A DNA stretch of 64,000 nt from Ampullaceana balthica (Eukaryota > Mollusca > Gastropoda > Lymnaeidae), in the NCBI GenBank assembly GCA_944989445.1, contig CALYLW010000345.1, positions 1-64,000 on the forward strand, given 5' to 3'. Each line of letters starts with the position of its first letter. Positions within the stretch are counted from its first letter, which is position 1. Position numbers and translations under genes: made by a program. This document shows, one piece after another, positions 11,535-23,512 of the stretch. The notes below the pieces were generated by a model. The model was not told the DNA's origin and searched no databases. It saw only the letters and a program-made list of their open reading frames with translations.

Positions 11535-13853
11535 TGTTGAAGATGTTTGTAACAAGTGGCTATCATTATATGTTGAAGATATCTGTGGCTATCATTGTAT
11601 GTTGTCGATGTCTGGAGAAAGTGGTTACAATTGAATGTTGACGATATCTGGAACATGTGGCTACCATTGTATGTTGATGATGTCTGGAACATGTGGCTAC
11701 CATTGTATGTTGACGATGTCTGGAACATGTGGCTACTATTGTATGTTGAAGATGTTTGGAACAGGTGCATGGCTACCATTGTATGTTGACGATGTCTGGA
11801 ACATGTGGCTACCATTGTATGTTGAAGATGTCTGGAACATGTGGCTACCATTGTATGTTGACGATGTCTGGAACATGTGGCTACCATTGTATGTTGACGA
11901 TATCTGGAACATGTGGCTACCATTGTATGTTGATGATGTCTGGAACATGTGGCTACCATTGTATGTTGACGATGTCTGGAACATATGGCTACCATTGTTT
12001 GTTGACGATGTCTGGAACATGTGGTTACCATTGTATGTTGACGATATCTGGAACATGTGGCTACCATTGTATGTTGATGATGTCTGGAACATGTGGCTAC
12101 CATTGTATGTTGACGATGTCTGGAACATGTGGCTACCGTTGTATGTTGACGATGTCTGGAACATGTGGCTACCATTGTATGTTGACGATGTCTGGAACAT
12201 GTGGCTACCATTGTATGTTGACGATATCTGGAACATGTGGCTACCATTGTATGTTGACAATGTCTGGAACATGTGGCTACCATTGTATGTTGATGATGTC
12301 TGGAACATGTGGCTACCATTGTATGTTGAAGATGTTTTGAACATGTGGCTACCATTGTATGTTGACGATGTCTGGAACATGTGGCTACCATTGTATGTTG
12401 ATGATATCTGGAACATGTGGCTACCATTGTATGTTGACGATGTCTGGAACATGTGGCTACCATTGTATGTTGACGATGTCTGGAACATGTGGCTACCATT
12501 GTATGTTGAAGATGTTTTGAACATGTGGCTACCATTGTATGTTGACGATGTCTGGAATATGTGGGTACCATTGTATGTTGATGATGTCTGGAACATGTGG
12601 CTACCATTGTATTTTGACGAAGTCTGGAACATGTGGCTACCATTGTATTTTGACGAAGTCTGGAACATGTGGCTACCATTGTATGTTGACGATGTCTGGA
12701 ACATGTGGCTACCATTGTATGTTGACGATGTCTGGAACATGTGGCTACCATTGTATGTTGACGATGTCTGGAACATGTGGCTACCATTGTATGTTGACGA
12801 TGTCTTGAACATGTGGCTACCATTGTATGTTGACGATATCTGGAACATGTGGCTACCATTGTATGTTGATGATGTCTGGAACATGTGGCTACCATTGTAT
12901 GTTGACGATGTCTTGAACATGTGGCTACCATTGTATGTTGAAGATGTTTGGAACAGGTGCATGGCTACCATTGTATGTTGACGATATCTGGAACATGTGG
13001 CTACCACTGTATGTTGACGATGTCTAGAACATGTGGCTACCATTGTATGTTGAAGATGTTTGGAACAGGTGCATGGCTACCATTGTATGTTGACGATGTC
13101 TGGGACATGTGGCTACCATTGTATGTTGACGATGTCTGGAACATGTGGCTACCATTGTATGTTGATGATGTCTGGAACATATGGCTACCATTGTATGTTG
13201 ACGATGTCTGGAACATGTGGCTACCATTGTATTTTGATGATGTCTGGAACATGTGGCTACCATTGTATGTTGACTATATCTGAAACATGTGGCTAACATT
13301 GTATGTTGACGATGTCTGGAACATGTGGCTACCATTGTATGTTGATGATGTCTGGAACATGTGGCTACCATTGTATGTTGAAGATGTTTTGAACATGTGG
13401 CTACCATTGTATTTTGACGATGTCTGGAACATGTGGCTACCATTGTATGTTGACGATATCTGGAACATGTGGCTACCATTGTATGTTGACGATGTCTGGA
13501 ACATGTGGCTACCATTGTATGTTGATGATGTCTGGAACATGTGGCTACCATTGTATGTTGAAGATGTTTTGAACATGTGGCTACCATTGTATGTTGACGA
13601 TGTCTGGAACATGTGGCTACCATTGTATGTTGACGATGTCTGGAACATGTGGCTACCATTGTATATTGATGATGTCTGGAACATGTAGCTACCATTGTAT
13701 GTTGACGATGTCTGGAACATGTGGCTACCATTGTATGTTGACGATATCTGGAACATGTGGCTACCATTGTATGTTGACGATATCTGGAACATGTGGCTAC
13801 CATTGTATGTTGAAGATGTTTGGAACAGGTGCATAGCTACTATTGTATGTTGA
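11535..13853. repeat. 36-bp minisatellite, about 64 copies
   Basis: Tandem array with a 36-bp unit that contains TGTATGTTGACGATGTCTGG. The first copies (11,535-11,640) are degenerate and the rest are close to consensus. Variants include GATATC for GATGTC, a TGTTTTGAACATG form, and a unit longer by 4 bases carrying AACAGGTGCATGG at about 11,759, 12,951, 13,063 and 13,823. Because 36 is a multiple of 3, several frames on both strands stay open for 400-490 codons, but the +4 units break these frames, so I do not call a gene. Confidence 0.97.
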
Positions 13854-14604
13854 GCATTTGGTGTTCAAAATAACAGCTACAATATTTCATCATCCTTTGG
13901 AAATTTCAACTGCAAATAATTAAAAGAAATTCGTTATCATCCTTAGAAACTTTATTAGCATTTGTGGAACTTTGAATAGCATTCATATGGCTTCCTTTAG
14001 TCATCACATTATTTTTTTAAAGAAGTGTATCTCCAATATTGAGTGAGCAGTTTGCTTCAAGAGATTTGTAGTACATTTTTATACAGCATGAATATTTTTG
14101 ATATTTAACACCGAGACAAAAAGTGTCTACTTTGTCCTTCAGGCTTTGCGTAATAGACGCCAAATTAAGATAAAACCGCTATAAAACTATACATAAGTTT
14201 GAGGGGAAATATTCAGGAACAATCCTAACACTGAGATGTTTCATAAAAAAATGAAAGTAAAAAAAAAGTGTGATGCAGGGAGCTGCAGCCTCAGGTTTTC
14301 AATAAGTCGTGAGCCAGCAGAGATTCTATAGGGCATGTCTCATGTGGTCACAGACGTTGCAAAGACTTGAAGCTTAGAATAACTCATCGCAGTCACTTCC
14401 ACGTAAATATTCTATTATTCAAGAGACAAAGAGTTTCTACTTTTGCAAGGAGATCCATTTGAGTAATGTTCTGAAGTTGATAGTTCAATATTTAAATCAA
14501 CAAATGTCCCGTACTAATGTCTGCTAGCAAAGGTCGAAAACTGAGGCTAGGTAATATAAAGCAACAAAGGGCAAGGTGATTATCTTGGGCCAGGTGAGAG
14601 ACCT
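13854..14604. other. Unique non-coding DNA
   Basis: AT-rich unique sequence between the 36-bp minisatellite and a reverse-transcriptase fragment. No gene or element end is recognised. Confidence 0.5.
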
Positions 14605-14733
14605 GAGACATTTGATAAAATTCACCAGTTTAGTTTACTCAAAAAACTTAGCTACTTTGGAATCTCAGGTCCCTTACATAATTGGATCAAAGACTTCCTT
14701 TTGGGTAGAGAGCAATTTGTAATAAGTAATGAA
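14605..14733 (+). pseudogene. Non-LTR reverse transcriptase fragment
   Basis: A 43-codon open stretch reads as a piece of the reverse-transcriptase domain of a non-LTR retrotransposon. The residues FDKIHQFSLLKKLSYFGISG followed by PLHNWIKDFLLGREQ match the well-known pattern in these enzymes (AFDKVPH, then a LL.KL..YGI.G block, then the NWI..FL..R.Q block) that lies between the first catalytic Asp and the YADD motif. Nothing recognisable remains of the upstream endonuclease or the downstream YADD region. The fragment stops exactly where the 29-bp minisatellite begins. It is a dead relic; the clade (Jockey, CR1 or similar) cannot be decided from so short a piece. Confidence 0.7.
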
Positions 14734-14735
14734 TC

Positions 14736-15370
14736 TATTGCTGAACTGTGACCAATAGTTACCCTGTTACTAAACTTTGAACAATTGCGCCATTACTGAA
14801 CTTTGAATAAATGTCCCGTTACTGAAATGTGACCAACTGTTGCCCTGTTACTGAACTGTGACCAATTGTTGTCTTGTTACTAAACTGTGACCAATTGCTG
14901 CCATGTTACTGAAATTTGAATAATTGCCCCGTTACTGAACTGTGACCAATTGTTACCCTGTTACTAAACTGTGACCAATTGTAGCCTTGTTACTGAACTG
15001 TGGCCAATTGTTGCCTTGTTACTGAACTGTGACCAATTGTTGCATTGTTACTGAACTGTGGCCAATTGTTGCCTTGTTACTGAACTGTGACCAATTGTTG
15101 CCTTGTTACTGAACTGTGACAAATTGTTGCCTTGTTACTGAACTGTGACCAATTGTTACCCTGTTACTAAACTGTGACCAATTGTTGCCTTGTTACTGAA
15201 CTGTGACCAATTGTTGCCCTGTTACTAAACTGTGACCAATTGTTGCCCTGTTACTAAACTGTGACACAATTGTTACCTTGTTACTGAACTGTGACCAATT
15301 GTTGCCTTGTTACTGAACTGTGACCAATTGTTGCCTTGTTACTGAACTGTGACCAACTGTAGCCCTGTTG
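14736..15370. repeat. 29-bp minisatellite, about 21 copies
   Basis: Unit of 29 bp containing TTGTTACTGAACTGTGACCA. The first six or so units (14,736-14,960) are diverged and the later ones are close to identical. It begins directly after the reverse-transcriptase fragment. Confidence 0.95.
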
Positions 15371-15439
15371 TCGCAAATTTTCTGCATCATCTTGTAAATA
15401 TTAAAATGTAACTGGGCAACTTGTAAACAATCAACTACT

Positions 15440-15545
15440 TAAACCTGTGGAGTCCAAAGTCCGGCCCACGGGGCTAAATGCGGCCCACGATTAAATTTTA
15501 ACTGACCCGCGGCCTATTCCTAAAAAACAAACGGACTTCTAGACG
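15440..15545. mobile_element. Fragment of a hAT-type terminal region
   Basis: The sequence around GGAGTCCAAAGTCCGGCCC and the following GCGGCCC and CCGCGGCC motifs resembles the GC-rich ends of hAT transposons of the kind that begin CAG.GG.TC.CAAAG and continue with CGGCCC words. No partner terminal repeat or target duplication is visible, so it is a solitary, truncated end. Confidence 0.35.
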
Positions 15546-15639
15546 TTTTCTGCAACGACAATATTATATTTTTTAACGAAAAGTAGAAATTATAAGATAT
15601 TTTGAGGACACAATACGATGACATGAAATGATTGCAAAA

Positions 15640-15955
15640 AATCGATGACGTCTTATGTCTTATCTATACAGATGCTCGTTCTATACAGAAGATTCGTCCA
15701 CAGACCATGCCGGTCTGTTGGCAAGTGGTGCAGCGTTCACTGACCACGACTTTGAGGGTTCCATGCATTACCCAGTCACCTTTATTTCCCTAACTAGTGT
15801 TAGTTACCTTTTGTAGCTTGCTTGGTGGAGTCAGAGACGCCCTAGGCCCCGGGAACAAATTCGTACCTTCACATGGATTCGAACCCGTGACCATCGGCAC
15901 GCCAGTCGAGCGCCATGCGCGCTCGACCACCGTGCTTTACTAACGTGGATGTTGG
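15640..15955 (-). mobile_element. tRNA-derived SINE with LINE-like tail
   Basis: Read on the minus strand, the element starts with a tRNA-like head holding a polymerase III A box (TGGTCGAGCGCG, 15,918-15,929) and a B box (GGGTTCGAATCC, 15,875-15,886). An unrelated body of about 160 bp follows (roughly 15,700-15,865), then a 3' tail at 15,645-15,700. Apart from a 3-base gap the tail differs at only a few positions from the 3' end of the LINE at 40,656-41,268 (shared GAATCTTCTGTATAGAA core, then AGCGTCTGTA-like sequence and GATAAGA repeats). SINEs commonly borrow their tail from the LINE that mobilises them, so the two are probably partners. It is not a functional tRNA gene: the acceptor stem does not pair convincingly. 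Confidence 0.75.
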
Positions 15956-16598
15956 TTAAAGCAAATCTGATGAAGTTATGTGCTGTAATGTGTACAAAAT
16001 TTGATAACGTCCGATGTTAACTGATTGGTTATTTTGGTCCACTCGAAAAAAGAAATGAATGTGGTGTCGGTGTACTTAACACTTTTAAATCACTTTTTTT
16101 CCATTACAATTTTTGTTAACCAACAAATTAAATTTGAACACATGTAATTACTTGCAATGTAAGTTGTATAAAAAAAAATTTCATTGCAATTATTTATAAC
16201 TTTTTGTAGTTCAAATGATTGAATAAGACATTTATAAAGTCTACCTCCAAACCAAATCCCCCAAACCCCCCCCCCAAAAAAAAAGGTACAAAATTAAAAA
16301 CAATAAATAATCAAATTTAATAACATGTACACCGTCTCAACATATGTCAATCAATTTAGAAAATGTAAAATGTGTAGATGAATAAAAAGTAAAACACATT
16401 TTTTAAAGAAATAATTTTCTACTTTACACCTTTTATTGAGAAAACAATTTGCGCGTCATTTTAAACTTAATGAAAACAACTTTTTTAGTTTAATTTATTT
16501 AAGTGGCTGTTTTCATTTATCAATTAGTAATTTCAAATTGCTGATTTGAGAATTTCTTTCCTCTGTCACACACTATCAAAATTTGAAATTCTATGAAA
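15956..16598. other. AT-rich unique DNA
   Basis: No gene or repeat apart from a short C/A homopolymer stretch near 16,260-16,285. Confidence 0.5.
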
Positions 16599-16692
16599 AT
16601 GCAAGACTAAGCATAAGCCATGGATAGGTGAAGAGAGCAATAATCTTCAGTATTGAAGGAGCGTCTATAACCGATAAGATAAGATAAGGTAG
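16599..16692 (+). mobile_element. Solo LINE/SINE 3' tail
   Basis: Holds GCAATAATCTTC, then GGAGCGTCTATAA and a GATAA-rich end. This is the same 3' tail as in the SINE at 15,640-15,955 and the LINE at 40,656-41,268, here on the + strand. The rest of the element is missing, as expected for a severely 5'-truncated insertion. Confidence 0.55.
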
Positions 16693-17930
16693 TGAGAAAT
16701 GATGCCAAAGTTATTTTAAGTATTAACTACGATTGGCGTGAAAGAATTGCATATTAAATATACTGAATAGGAATTAACAAATATATATACAAATAAATAA
16801 CTTAAGTGTTACTGAACATCGACAAATTCCTTTAAAAACTGAACTGATTTTGCTCAGTTATTTGTATTGTGCTACTTAGTTACTCATGTCTTCCAATGGA
16901 ATTAAAGTCATATGAGTGCATTAAGACAAACCTCAGAGACTAATAGGACTAAAAGACTAGGCGGTACCATAGTAGTTGAGACCAATAGGACTAAAAGACT
17001 AGATAGTGGTTGAAAAGTTGTCATTGACTTGGCCTATCAACAGAGCTTGTCACACGATCGATTGTAAACTAAAATACATTGACATATGCAGTGACTATTT
17101 GTAAAAAAAAAGTATTCCGCCTATAAGGTGTTCGGATCAATTTATCAATGTATACATCAGTTACTCGTGCACATCTACACATACACACGACTTACTAACC
17201 TTAACTGGCACTCTTATTCTTACCCCCCCCCCACCCCTCCCCACCGCCAAATGAAACCATTTACTGTAACACAGTCCAAGCTTCCATCCCTGCCCCCCAC
17301 CCCCCGCTCACACTACAGTACACCACAATCAGTGCTATCGCCTGACTCACCGTGATTGCTGCCTACACGTGCCGACCCCTTCCTTTTCTACCTCCCTCCC
17401 TCCCTCCCTCTCTCCTCCGACTACCGTCACCACGTACTCAGTTCTCTCCCCCGCCCCCATCCCCCAACCCTACAAGAAATGCACGCGCATTGGGTCGCGC
17501 GCGCCTCGTCCAGCAGCTGGCTTGAACAAGCTGGCCATCTCAGCCACACTACGGGGCCACACTATTCCCTGGCCCCGGCAGTGAGGAGTCCGTTGTTTCA
17601 TTTCCACAGCGACAAACTTGACTCTTGTCTCATGCCTGTGATTTCTGGACCTCTAACGGTTTTAGTCGGTGAAAGGCGGGAATCATCCTGTGCTTCTCAT
17701 TTCGACGTTCGTTAATTGCCAAGGTCTCGGTGATGATTCGTTGTGCATGCGCTCTTTTTTTTCCTTTTAAATTTCCAGCTGTGACAACCTGCTGAATGCA
17801 TTATGACCGCGTGAGTAGTTTGGAAATTTCAAATGAAGAATTTTTTTTTGCTTGGCCATAATGCCGTGAAATCTGAGGGCTGTCAGCCATTACAAAGGAT
17901 CGATATGTTGGTTCAGGTATTGTGACATCG
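16693..17930. other. Unique non-coding DNA
   Basis: Includes a short imperfect duplication (AATAGGACTAAAAGACTAG at about 16,941 and 16,984) and a C-rich stretch at 17,220-17,480. Pro/Ser-rich ORFs at 17,128-17,715 are explained by the C-rich composition and show no domain. Confidence 0.5.
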
Positions 17931-18016
17931 ATCTACCTGTGCTAGTCTGACCTGTGACCCTGTGTGCTGGTCTGACCTCTGACCTATTGTGCTAGTCTGA
18001 CCTGTGACCGGTGGTG
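17931..18016. repeat. Three-copy short tandem repeat
   Basis: Three imperfect copies of a roughly 30-bp unit containing GTGCTAGTCTGACCTGTGAC. Confidence 0.7.
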
Positions 18017-18318
18017 ATACGACGCACACACACAAAAAAACGAAAGAAACAACTCCTCACAAACCATTGAGAGATGGATGAATCTAACAGGTAACTAACT
18101 CTATTTCCGCCAACATGTTGAATTGAGGCCATGGGGGGAGGGGGGGAATGCAACAGATCCACCGTGGCGTTGTTTGGGGATCTCCTTTAGATTAGTTGTG
18201 TATTTGTGTCTAAGAGTTGTTAGTAGAAATGATTAAACGGTGGGCCTAGCAACAGCAGTTGAGTAATTTAAGGGCACACACCCGGGCGTTAACAATTTAA
18301 CGCCACGACACAGATCTG
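18017..18318. other. Unique non-coding DNA
   Basis: Nothing recognisable apart from a short G run at about 18,135-18,147. Confidence 0.5.
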
Positions 18319-19136
18319 TGCGGTGGATTTAATAGTGGGACATATGTGTGATAGATTTAAGAGTGGGACATATGTGTGATAGATTTAAGAGTGGGACATA
18401 TGTGTGATAGATTTAAGAGTGGGACATATGTGTGATAGATTTAAGAGTGGGACATATGTGGGGTATATTTAAGAGTGAGACATATGTGGGGAAGATTTTA
18501 AGAGTGGGACATATGTGTGGTAGATTTAAGAGTGGGACACATGTGGGGTATATTTAAGAGTGGGACATATATGGGGTAGATTTAAGAGTGGGACATACGT
18601 GGGGTAGATTTAAGGGTGGGACATATGTGGGGTAGATTTAAGAGTGTGACATATGTGTGATAGATTTAAGTGTGGGACATATGTGGGGTAGATTTAAGAG
18701 TGGAACATATGTGTGGGGTAGATTTAAGAGTGGGACTTATGTGGGGTAGATTTGAGAATGGGACATATGTGGGGTAGATAGATTTAAGAGTGGGACATAT
18801 GTGTGGTAGATTTAAGAGTGGGACAAGTGGGGTAGATTTAAGTGGGACATTGTGTGTAGATTTAAGAGTGGGACATATGTGTGGTAGATTTAAGAGTGGG
18901 ACATATGTGTGGTAGATTTAAGAGTGGGACATAAGTGGGTGGATTTAAGAGTGGGACAAATCTGTGGTAGATTTAAGGGTTTTGGACATATGTGGGGTAG
19001 ATTTAAGAGTGGGACATAAGTGGGTGGATTTAAGAGTGGGACATATGTTTGGGGTAGATTTAAGTGTTTAGACATATGTGGGGTGGATTTAAGAGTGTGA
19101 TATATGTGGGGTAGATTTAAAAGTGGGACATATGTG
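18319..19136. repeat. 28-bp minisatellite, about 29 copies
   Basis: Unit of 28 bp containing GATTTAAGAGTGGGACATAT followed by a GTGTG(G/A)TA or GTGGGGTA variant. The first copies are identical; later copies gain small insertions and deletions, so the array does not keep an open frame. Confidence 0.95.
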
Positions 19137-19737
19137 TAATTATATTTTGAAAACAGTTGATTGAAATATGTTTCGAGAATGAAAATATATAACCCACGCC
19201 TTGAGAGCTATTTAATTCTTATATTTTCAAAGTATAAAGAAAACAGAAAATTAAAAGAAATGCAATGACATCTGAGCCAAAGAATAGAAATGTTGAACTT
19301 CAAGCTTGTCAAAGATACCGGAGGTTTTCGGAATCACAAGTACTTTATTGACAACTAGTGATTTTTAAAAAAATGAAAAAAGCTTTTCTTTATATATTTT
19401 CTTAGTTTTCTTCTTGTCATATTTGTTTCGCTAAGATAGACAGACTAATAAATATGCCTAAAGTTGAAATTAAAATGTTAAATTATTTGTTATATTTATC
19501 TATTTCTTTGAGTTTTTAAAAAACATGTTCTTTTTTAAAAAAGGAGTGTTTCACAAAACTCATTTTGACATATTATTGTTTTTTTACAAATTTTGAACGT
19601 TTTTTTTTCCATTTTCGGGAAAGTCAATTATTTACAAAATCGTATCATCACGGCGCTGATTGAATCCCTGGCTGATTGTTAATTTGGTGTGACCCAGTAT
19701 TTAACTTAAGCCAACTGTGGGCACGTTTGGGGCTACA
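19137..19737. other. AT-rich unique DNA
   Basis: No gene or element end recognised. Confidence 0.5.
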
Positions 19738-20125
19738 GACAGTAGACTTCGCTGGTGCTACTATTTGTCTAAACTGGGGCCTGCTATTGGGCTACGCTGG
19801 TGCTACTATTTGGCTAAACTGGGGCCTGCTATTGGGCTACGCTGGTGCTACTATTTGGCTAAACTGGGGCCTGCTATTGAGCTGCGCTGGTGCTACTATT
19901 TGGCTAAACTGGGGCCTGCTATTGGGCTACGCTGGTGCTACTATTTGGCTAAACTGGGGCCTGCTATTGGGCTACGCTGGTGCTACTATTTGGCTAAACT
20001 GGGGCCTGCTATTGGGCTACGCTGGTGCTACTATTTGGCTAAACTGGGGCCTGCTATTGGGCTACGCTGGTGCTACTATTTGGCTAAACTGGGGCCTGCT
20101 ATTGGGCTACGCTGAGGCTACCATT
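19738..20125. repeat. 45-bp minisatellite, about 8 copies
   Basis: Unit of 45 bp containing GGTGCTACTATTTGGCTAAA. Copies are almost identical, so the array is young. Because 45 is a multiple of 3, two + frames stay open for 132 and 166 codons; there is no other sign of coding. Confidence 0.96.
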
Positions 20126-20686
20126 TGGGATACACTGGGGCTACCTTGTTATTGTTGTGATAACATGCTTGTATAGTTTTGTGACATGTCCATTAAGTAA
20201 ACTATTAAGCAGATTTCCAAATTGCTTTTAATTTAATTCTGAATTATTATTATTATTTGAATTCGTTGAGGTCCTCGAGTTTTTTTTAATGTTCCTGTAC
20301 TACAGGGTCTACAAGTAGTCAAGCACCACACATGTTTCAATAGATTAACACAAAAATAAATCTCATAGATCATAATCATAATAGATGCTCAAATAGATGG
20401 GGGCCCCCATTTTGCGTGCATTAAAACAGACATCATTTCACTTTACAAAACTGTCTGTTAACTCCTCTGAGTGTTCCACTGTGGATGCATTCAGTTTTTA
20501 TTTAGGATATGGTGCATTACGTCTGGGACACCCGGTATAAAATGAAGGTTTTTTTAAAAGCTATAGCCAGTTATTTGATCAAACTCTGTATAATTTTATG
20601 CTAATCAGGAGATCGATATCCATCAGAGGAAAATTTTTTGCTTTACCCCCCCCCCTCGGGGCCCCAACCCAACAATTTACTTTTTT
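20126..20686. other. Unique non-coding DNA
   Basis: Nothing recognisable except a short C run just before the mobile-element array (about 20,646-20,655). Confidence 0.5.
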
Positions 20687-22690
20687 AAATCCTTTATATT
20701 AACTCGTGGTGTCTGCGGCCGACCGACCGACCTTGCTTGCTTGCTTGCTTGCTTGCTTGTCGCCAAAACTTTTGATCGATTTTTAACCCACTTGCTCGCA
20801 AGATAGCGAGCTGAAATTTTGCAGGCAGTTTTGTACCGATGATAAAAACAATGTATCAAAATTTCAGATCGATCGCATGTACCGTAATTAAATTATTGAT
20901 TTTTTAGATTATTTTATTTATTCCTATGTATCATGCTAATTTTTGAGATAGAGCGTCGCGGTGCGTATTATATTGAACAACCTTTCTGTCGCGCAACAAG
21001 GTGCGTATTTTATTGACAGCTCTTTTTATAAACATATTTCTGATCGGTGCGCATTATATTAAACATGTTTTACGACTCAACTGCAATTTTGTATTTCTGG
21101 ATGGTCTGGCGCTGCGTATTATAATGAACATTCTTTTAGTTACTTCTCGTACATAAAGGATTTATAGTCAAAAACTTGGTTTTTTACGGGTTGTTTTTAT
21201 TTAAATCCTTTATATTAACTCGTGGTGTCTGCGGCCGACCTTGCTTGCTTGCTTGCTTGTCGCCAAAACTTTTGATCGATTTTCAACCCACTTGCTCGCA
21301 AGATAGCGAGCTGAAATTTTGCAGGCAGTTTTGTACCGATGATAAAAACAATGTATCAAAATTTCAGATCGATCGCATGTACCGTAATTAAATTATTGAT
21401 TTTTTAGATTATTTTATTTATTCCTATGTATCATGCTATTTTTTGAGATAGAGCGTCGCGGTGCGTATTATATTGAACAACCTTTCTGTCGCGCAATAAG
21501 GTGCGTATTTTACAACACTTTTTATAAACCTATTCCTGATCGGTGCGCATTATATTAAACACGTTTTACGACACAACTGCAATTTTGTATTTTTGGATGG
21601 TCTTGCGCTGCGTGTTATAATGAACATTCTTTTAGTTACGTTCATACGTAAAGGATTTATAGTCAAAAACTTGTTTTTTTACGGGTTGTTTTTATTAAAT
21701 CCTTTATATTAACTCGTGGTGTCTGCGGCGGACCTTGCTTGCTTGCTTGCTTGTCGCCAAAACTTTTGATCGATTTTTAACCCACTTGCTCGCAAGATAG
21801 CGAGCTGAAATTTTGCAGGCAGTTTTGTACCGATGATAAAAACAATGTATCAAAATTTCAGATCGATCGCATGTACCGTAATTAAATTATTGATTTTTTA
21901 GATTATTTTATTTATTCCTATGTATCATGCTATTTTTTGAGATAGAGCGTCGCGGTGCGTATTATATTGAACAACCTTTCTGTCGCGCAACAAGGTGCGT
22001 ATTTTATTGACAGCTCTTTTTATAAACATATTTCTGATCGGTGCGCATTATATTAAACATGTTTTACGACTCAACTGCAATTTTGTATTTCTGGATGGTC
22101 TGGCGCTGCGTATTATAATAAACATTCTTTTAATTACTTCTCGTACATAAAGGATTTATAGTCAAAAACTTGGTTTTTTACGGGTTGTTTTTATTAAATC
22201 CTTTATATTAACTCGTGGTGTCTGCGGCCGACCGACCTTGCTTGCTTGCTTGTCGCCAAAACTTTTGATCAATTTTTAACCCACTTGCTCGCAAGATAGC
22301 GAGCTGAAATTTTGCAGGCAGTTTCGTACCGATGATAAAAACAATGTATCAAAATTTCAGATCGATCGCATGTACCGTAATTAAATTATTGATTTTTTAG
22401 ATTATTTTATTTATTCCTATGTATCATGCTATTTTTTTAGATAGAGCGTCGAGGTGCGTATTATATTGAACAACCTTTCTGTCGCGCAATAAGGTGCGTA
22501 TTTTACTGACAACACTTTTTATAAACCTATTCCTGATCGGTGCGCATTATATTAAACACGTTTTACGACACAACTGCAATTTTGTATTTTTGGATGGTCT
22601 TGCGCTGCGTGTTATAATGAACATTCTTTTAGTTACGTCTCGTACATAAAGGATTTATAGTCAAAAACTTGGTTTTTTACGGGTTTTTCT
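20687..22690 (+). mobile_element. Head-to-tail array of four Helentron-like elements
   Basis: Four copies of a ~0.5-kb non-coding element: 20,687-21,202, 21,203-21,696, 21,697-22,195 and 22,196-22,690. Each begins AAATCCTTTATATTAACT, followed by a CTTG tetranucleotide repeat whose length differs between copies. Each ends with AAAGGATTT (an inverted match to the start), then GTCAAAAACTTGGTTTTTT, a small hairpin, and ACGGGTT. Imperfect terminal inverted repeats plus a 3' hairpin, an internal short tandem repeat and no coding capacity fit non-autonomous Helentron (Helitron2) elements, and head-to-tail arrays fit rolling-circle transposition. Copies 1 and 3 share variants (AACAAGG, TTTCTGATCG), as do copies 2 and 4 (AATAAGG, TTCCTGATCG), suggesting duplication of a two-copy unit. 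The class assignment is inference. Confidence 0.7.
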
Positions 22691-23063
22691 TATTAGTTCA
22701 TCTTTTAAACTTAATTGTAAGTAAATTTTGAAACATGAGAACTCTTTCCATTTAACTTTGTGCTTGAAAGCTTTAACCAAGTTATTTACTGGAAATTTTT
22801 TAAAATATCAATAATTAATTTTCTTTGAATTACTTTTTCCCATTTCGTTGTTGTTCGATTGTTGTTTTTGTTGTATTTTTTTTTCAATTTGAATTCAATT
22901 TTTTGTCACTAGCAAAATATATTGCCTTTTTGCCGATATCTCAACAATAACAAAATAACAATATACTTTACGGTTTTTGTTTTTTTCTCACTCTTCCACA
23001 GTTTTCCACGACAAAGTTCCAGGATTACAATAAGGTAAGTAGCGGACCGTCACCACATTCCAC
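22691..23063. other. AT-rich unique DNA
   Basis: No gene or element recognised. Confidence 0.5.
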
Positions 23064-23512
23064 CCCGTCTTGTGGCACCCTGTCTTGTGGCACCCTGTCT
23101 TGTGGCACCCTGTCTTGTGGCACCCTGTCTTGTGGCACCCTGTCTTGTGGCACCCTGTCTTGTGGCACCCTGTCTTGTGACACCCTGTGTTGTGAACACC
23201 TGTGTTATGACACCCTGTCTCCTGGCACACTGTCTTGTGACACCCTGTCTTGTGACACCCTGTCTTGTGACACCTTGTCTCGTGACATGCTGTCTTGTGA
23301 CACCCTGTCTTGTGGCACCCTGTCTCCTGGCACACTGTCTTGTGACACCCTGTCTTGTGACACCCTGTCTTGTGACACCTTGTCTCGTGACATGCTGTCT
23401 TGTGACACCCTGTCTTGTGGCACCCTGTCTCCTGGCACACTGTCTTGTGACACCCTGTCTTGTGACACCCTGTCTTGTGACACCTTGTCTCGTGACATGC
23501 TGTCTTGTGAGA
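23064..23512. repeat. 15-bp minisatellite with 105-bp higher-order unit
   Basis: Basic unit of 15 bp (CCTGTCTTGTGGCAC and variants), about 30 copies. The left part is homogeneous. From about 23,216 the variants form a seven-unit block of 105 bp, repeated starting at 23,216, 23,321 and 23,426 (each start marked by TGTCTCCTGGCAC). ORFs across it are repeats of five residues on both strands and are not credible genes. Confidence 0.95.

Noticed and set aside
11459..13834. ORFs of 186-490 codons on both strands across the 36-bp array
   Set aside because: They arise because the period is a multiple of 3 and no stop lies in the unit. Competing frames are open on both strands, and +4-base units break them.
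15868..15945. Functional tRNA gene
   Set aside because: A and B boxes are present, but the stems pair poorly and the sequence continues into a SINE body and LINE-type tail.
17128..17715. Pro/Ser-rich ORFs
   Set aside because: Explained by a C-rich stretch; overlapping frames are open and there is no domain.
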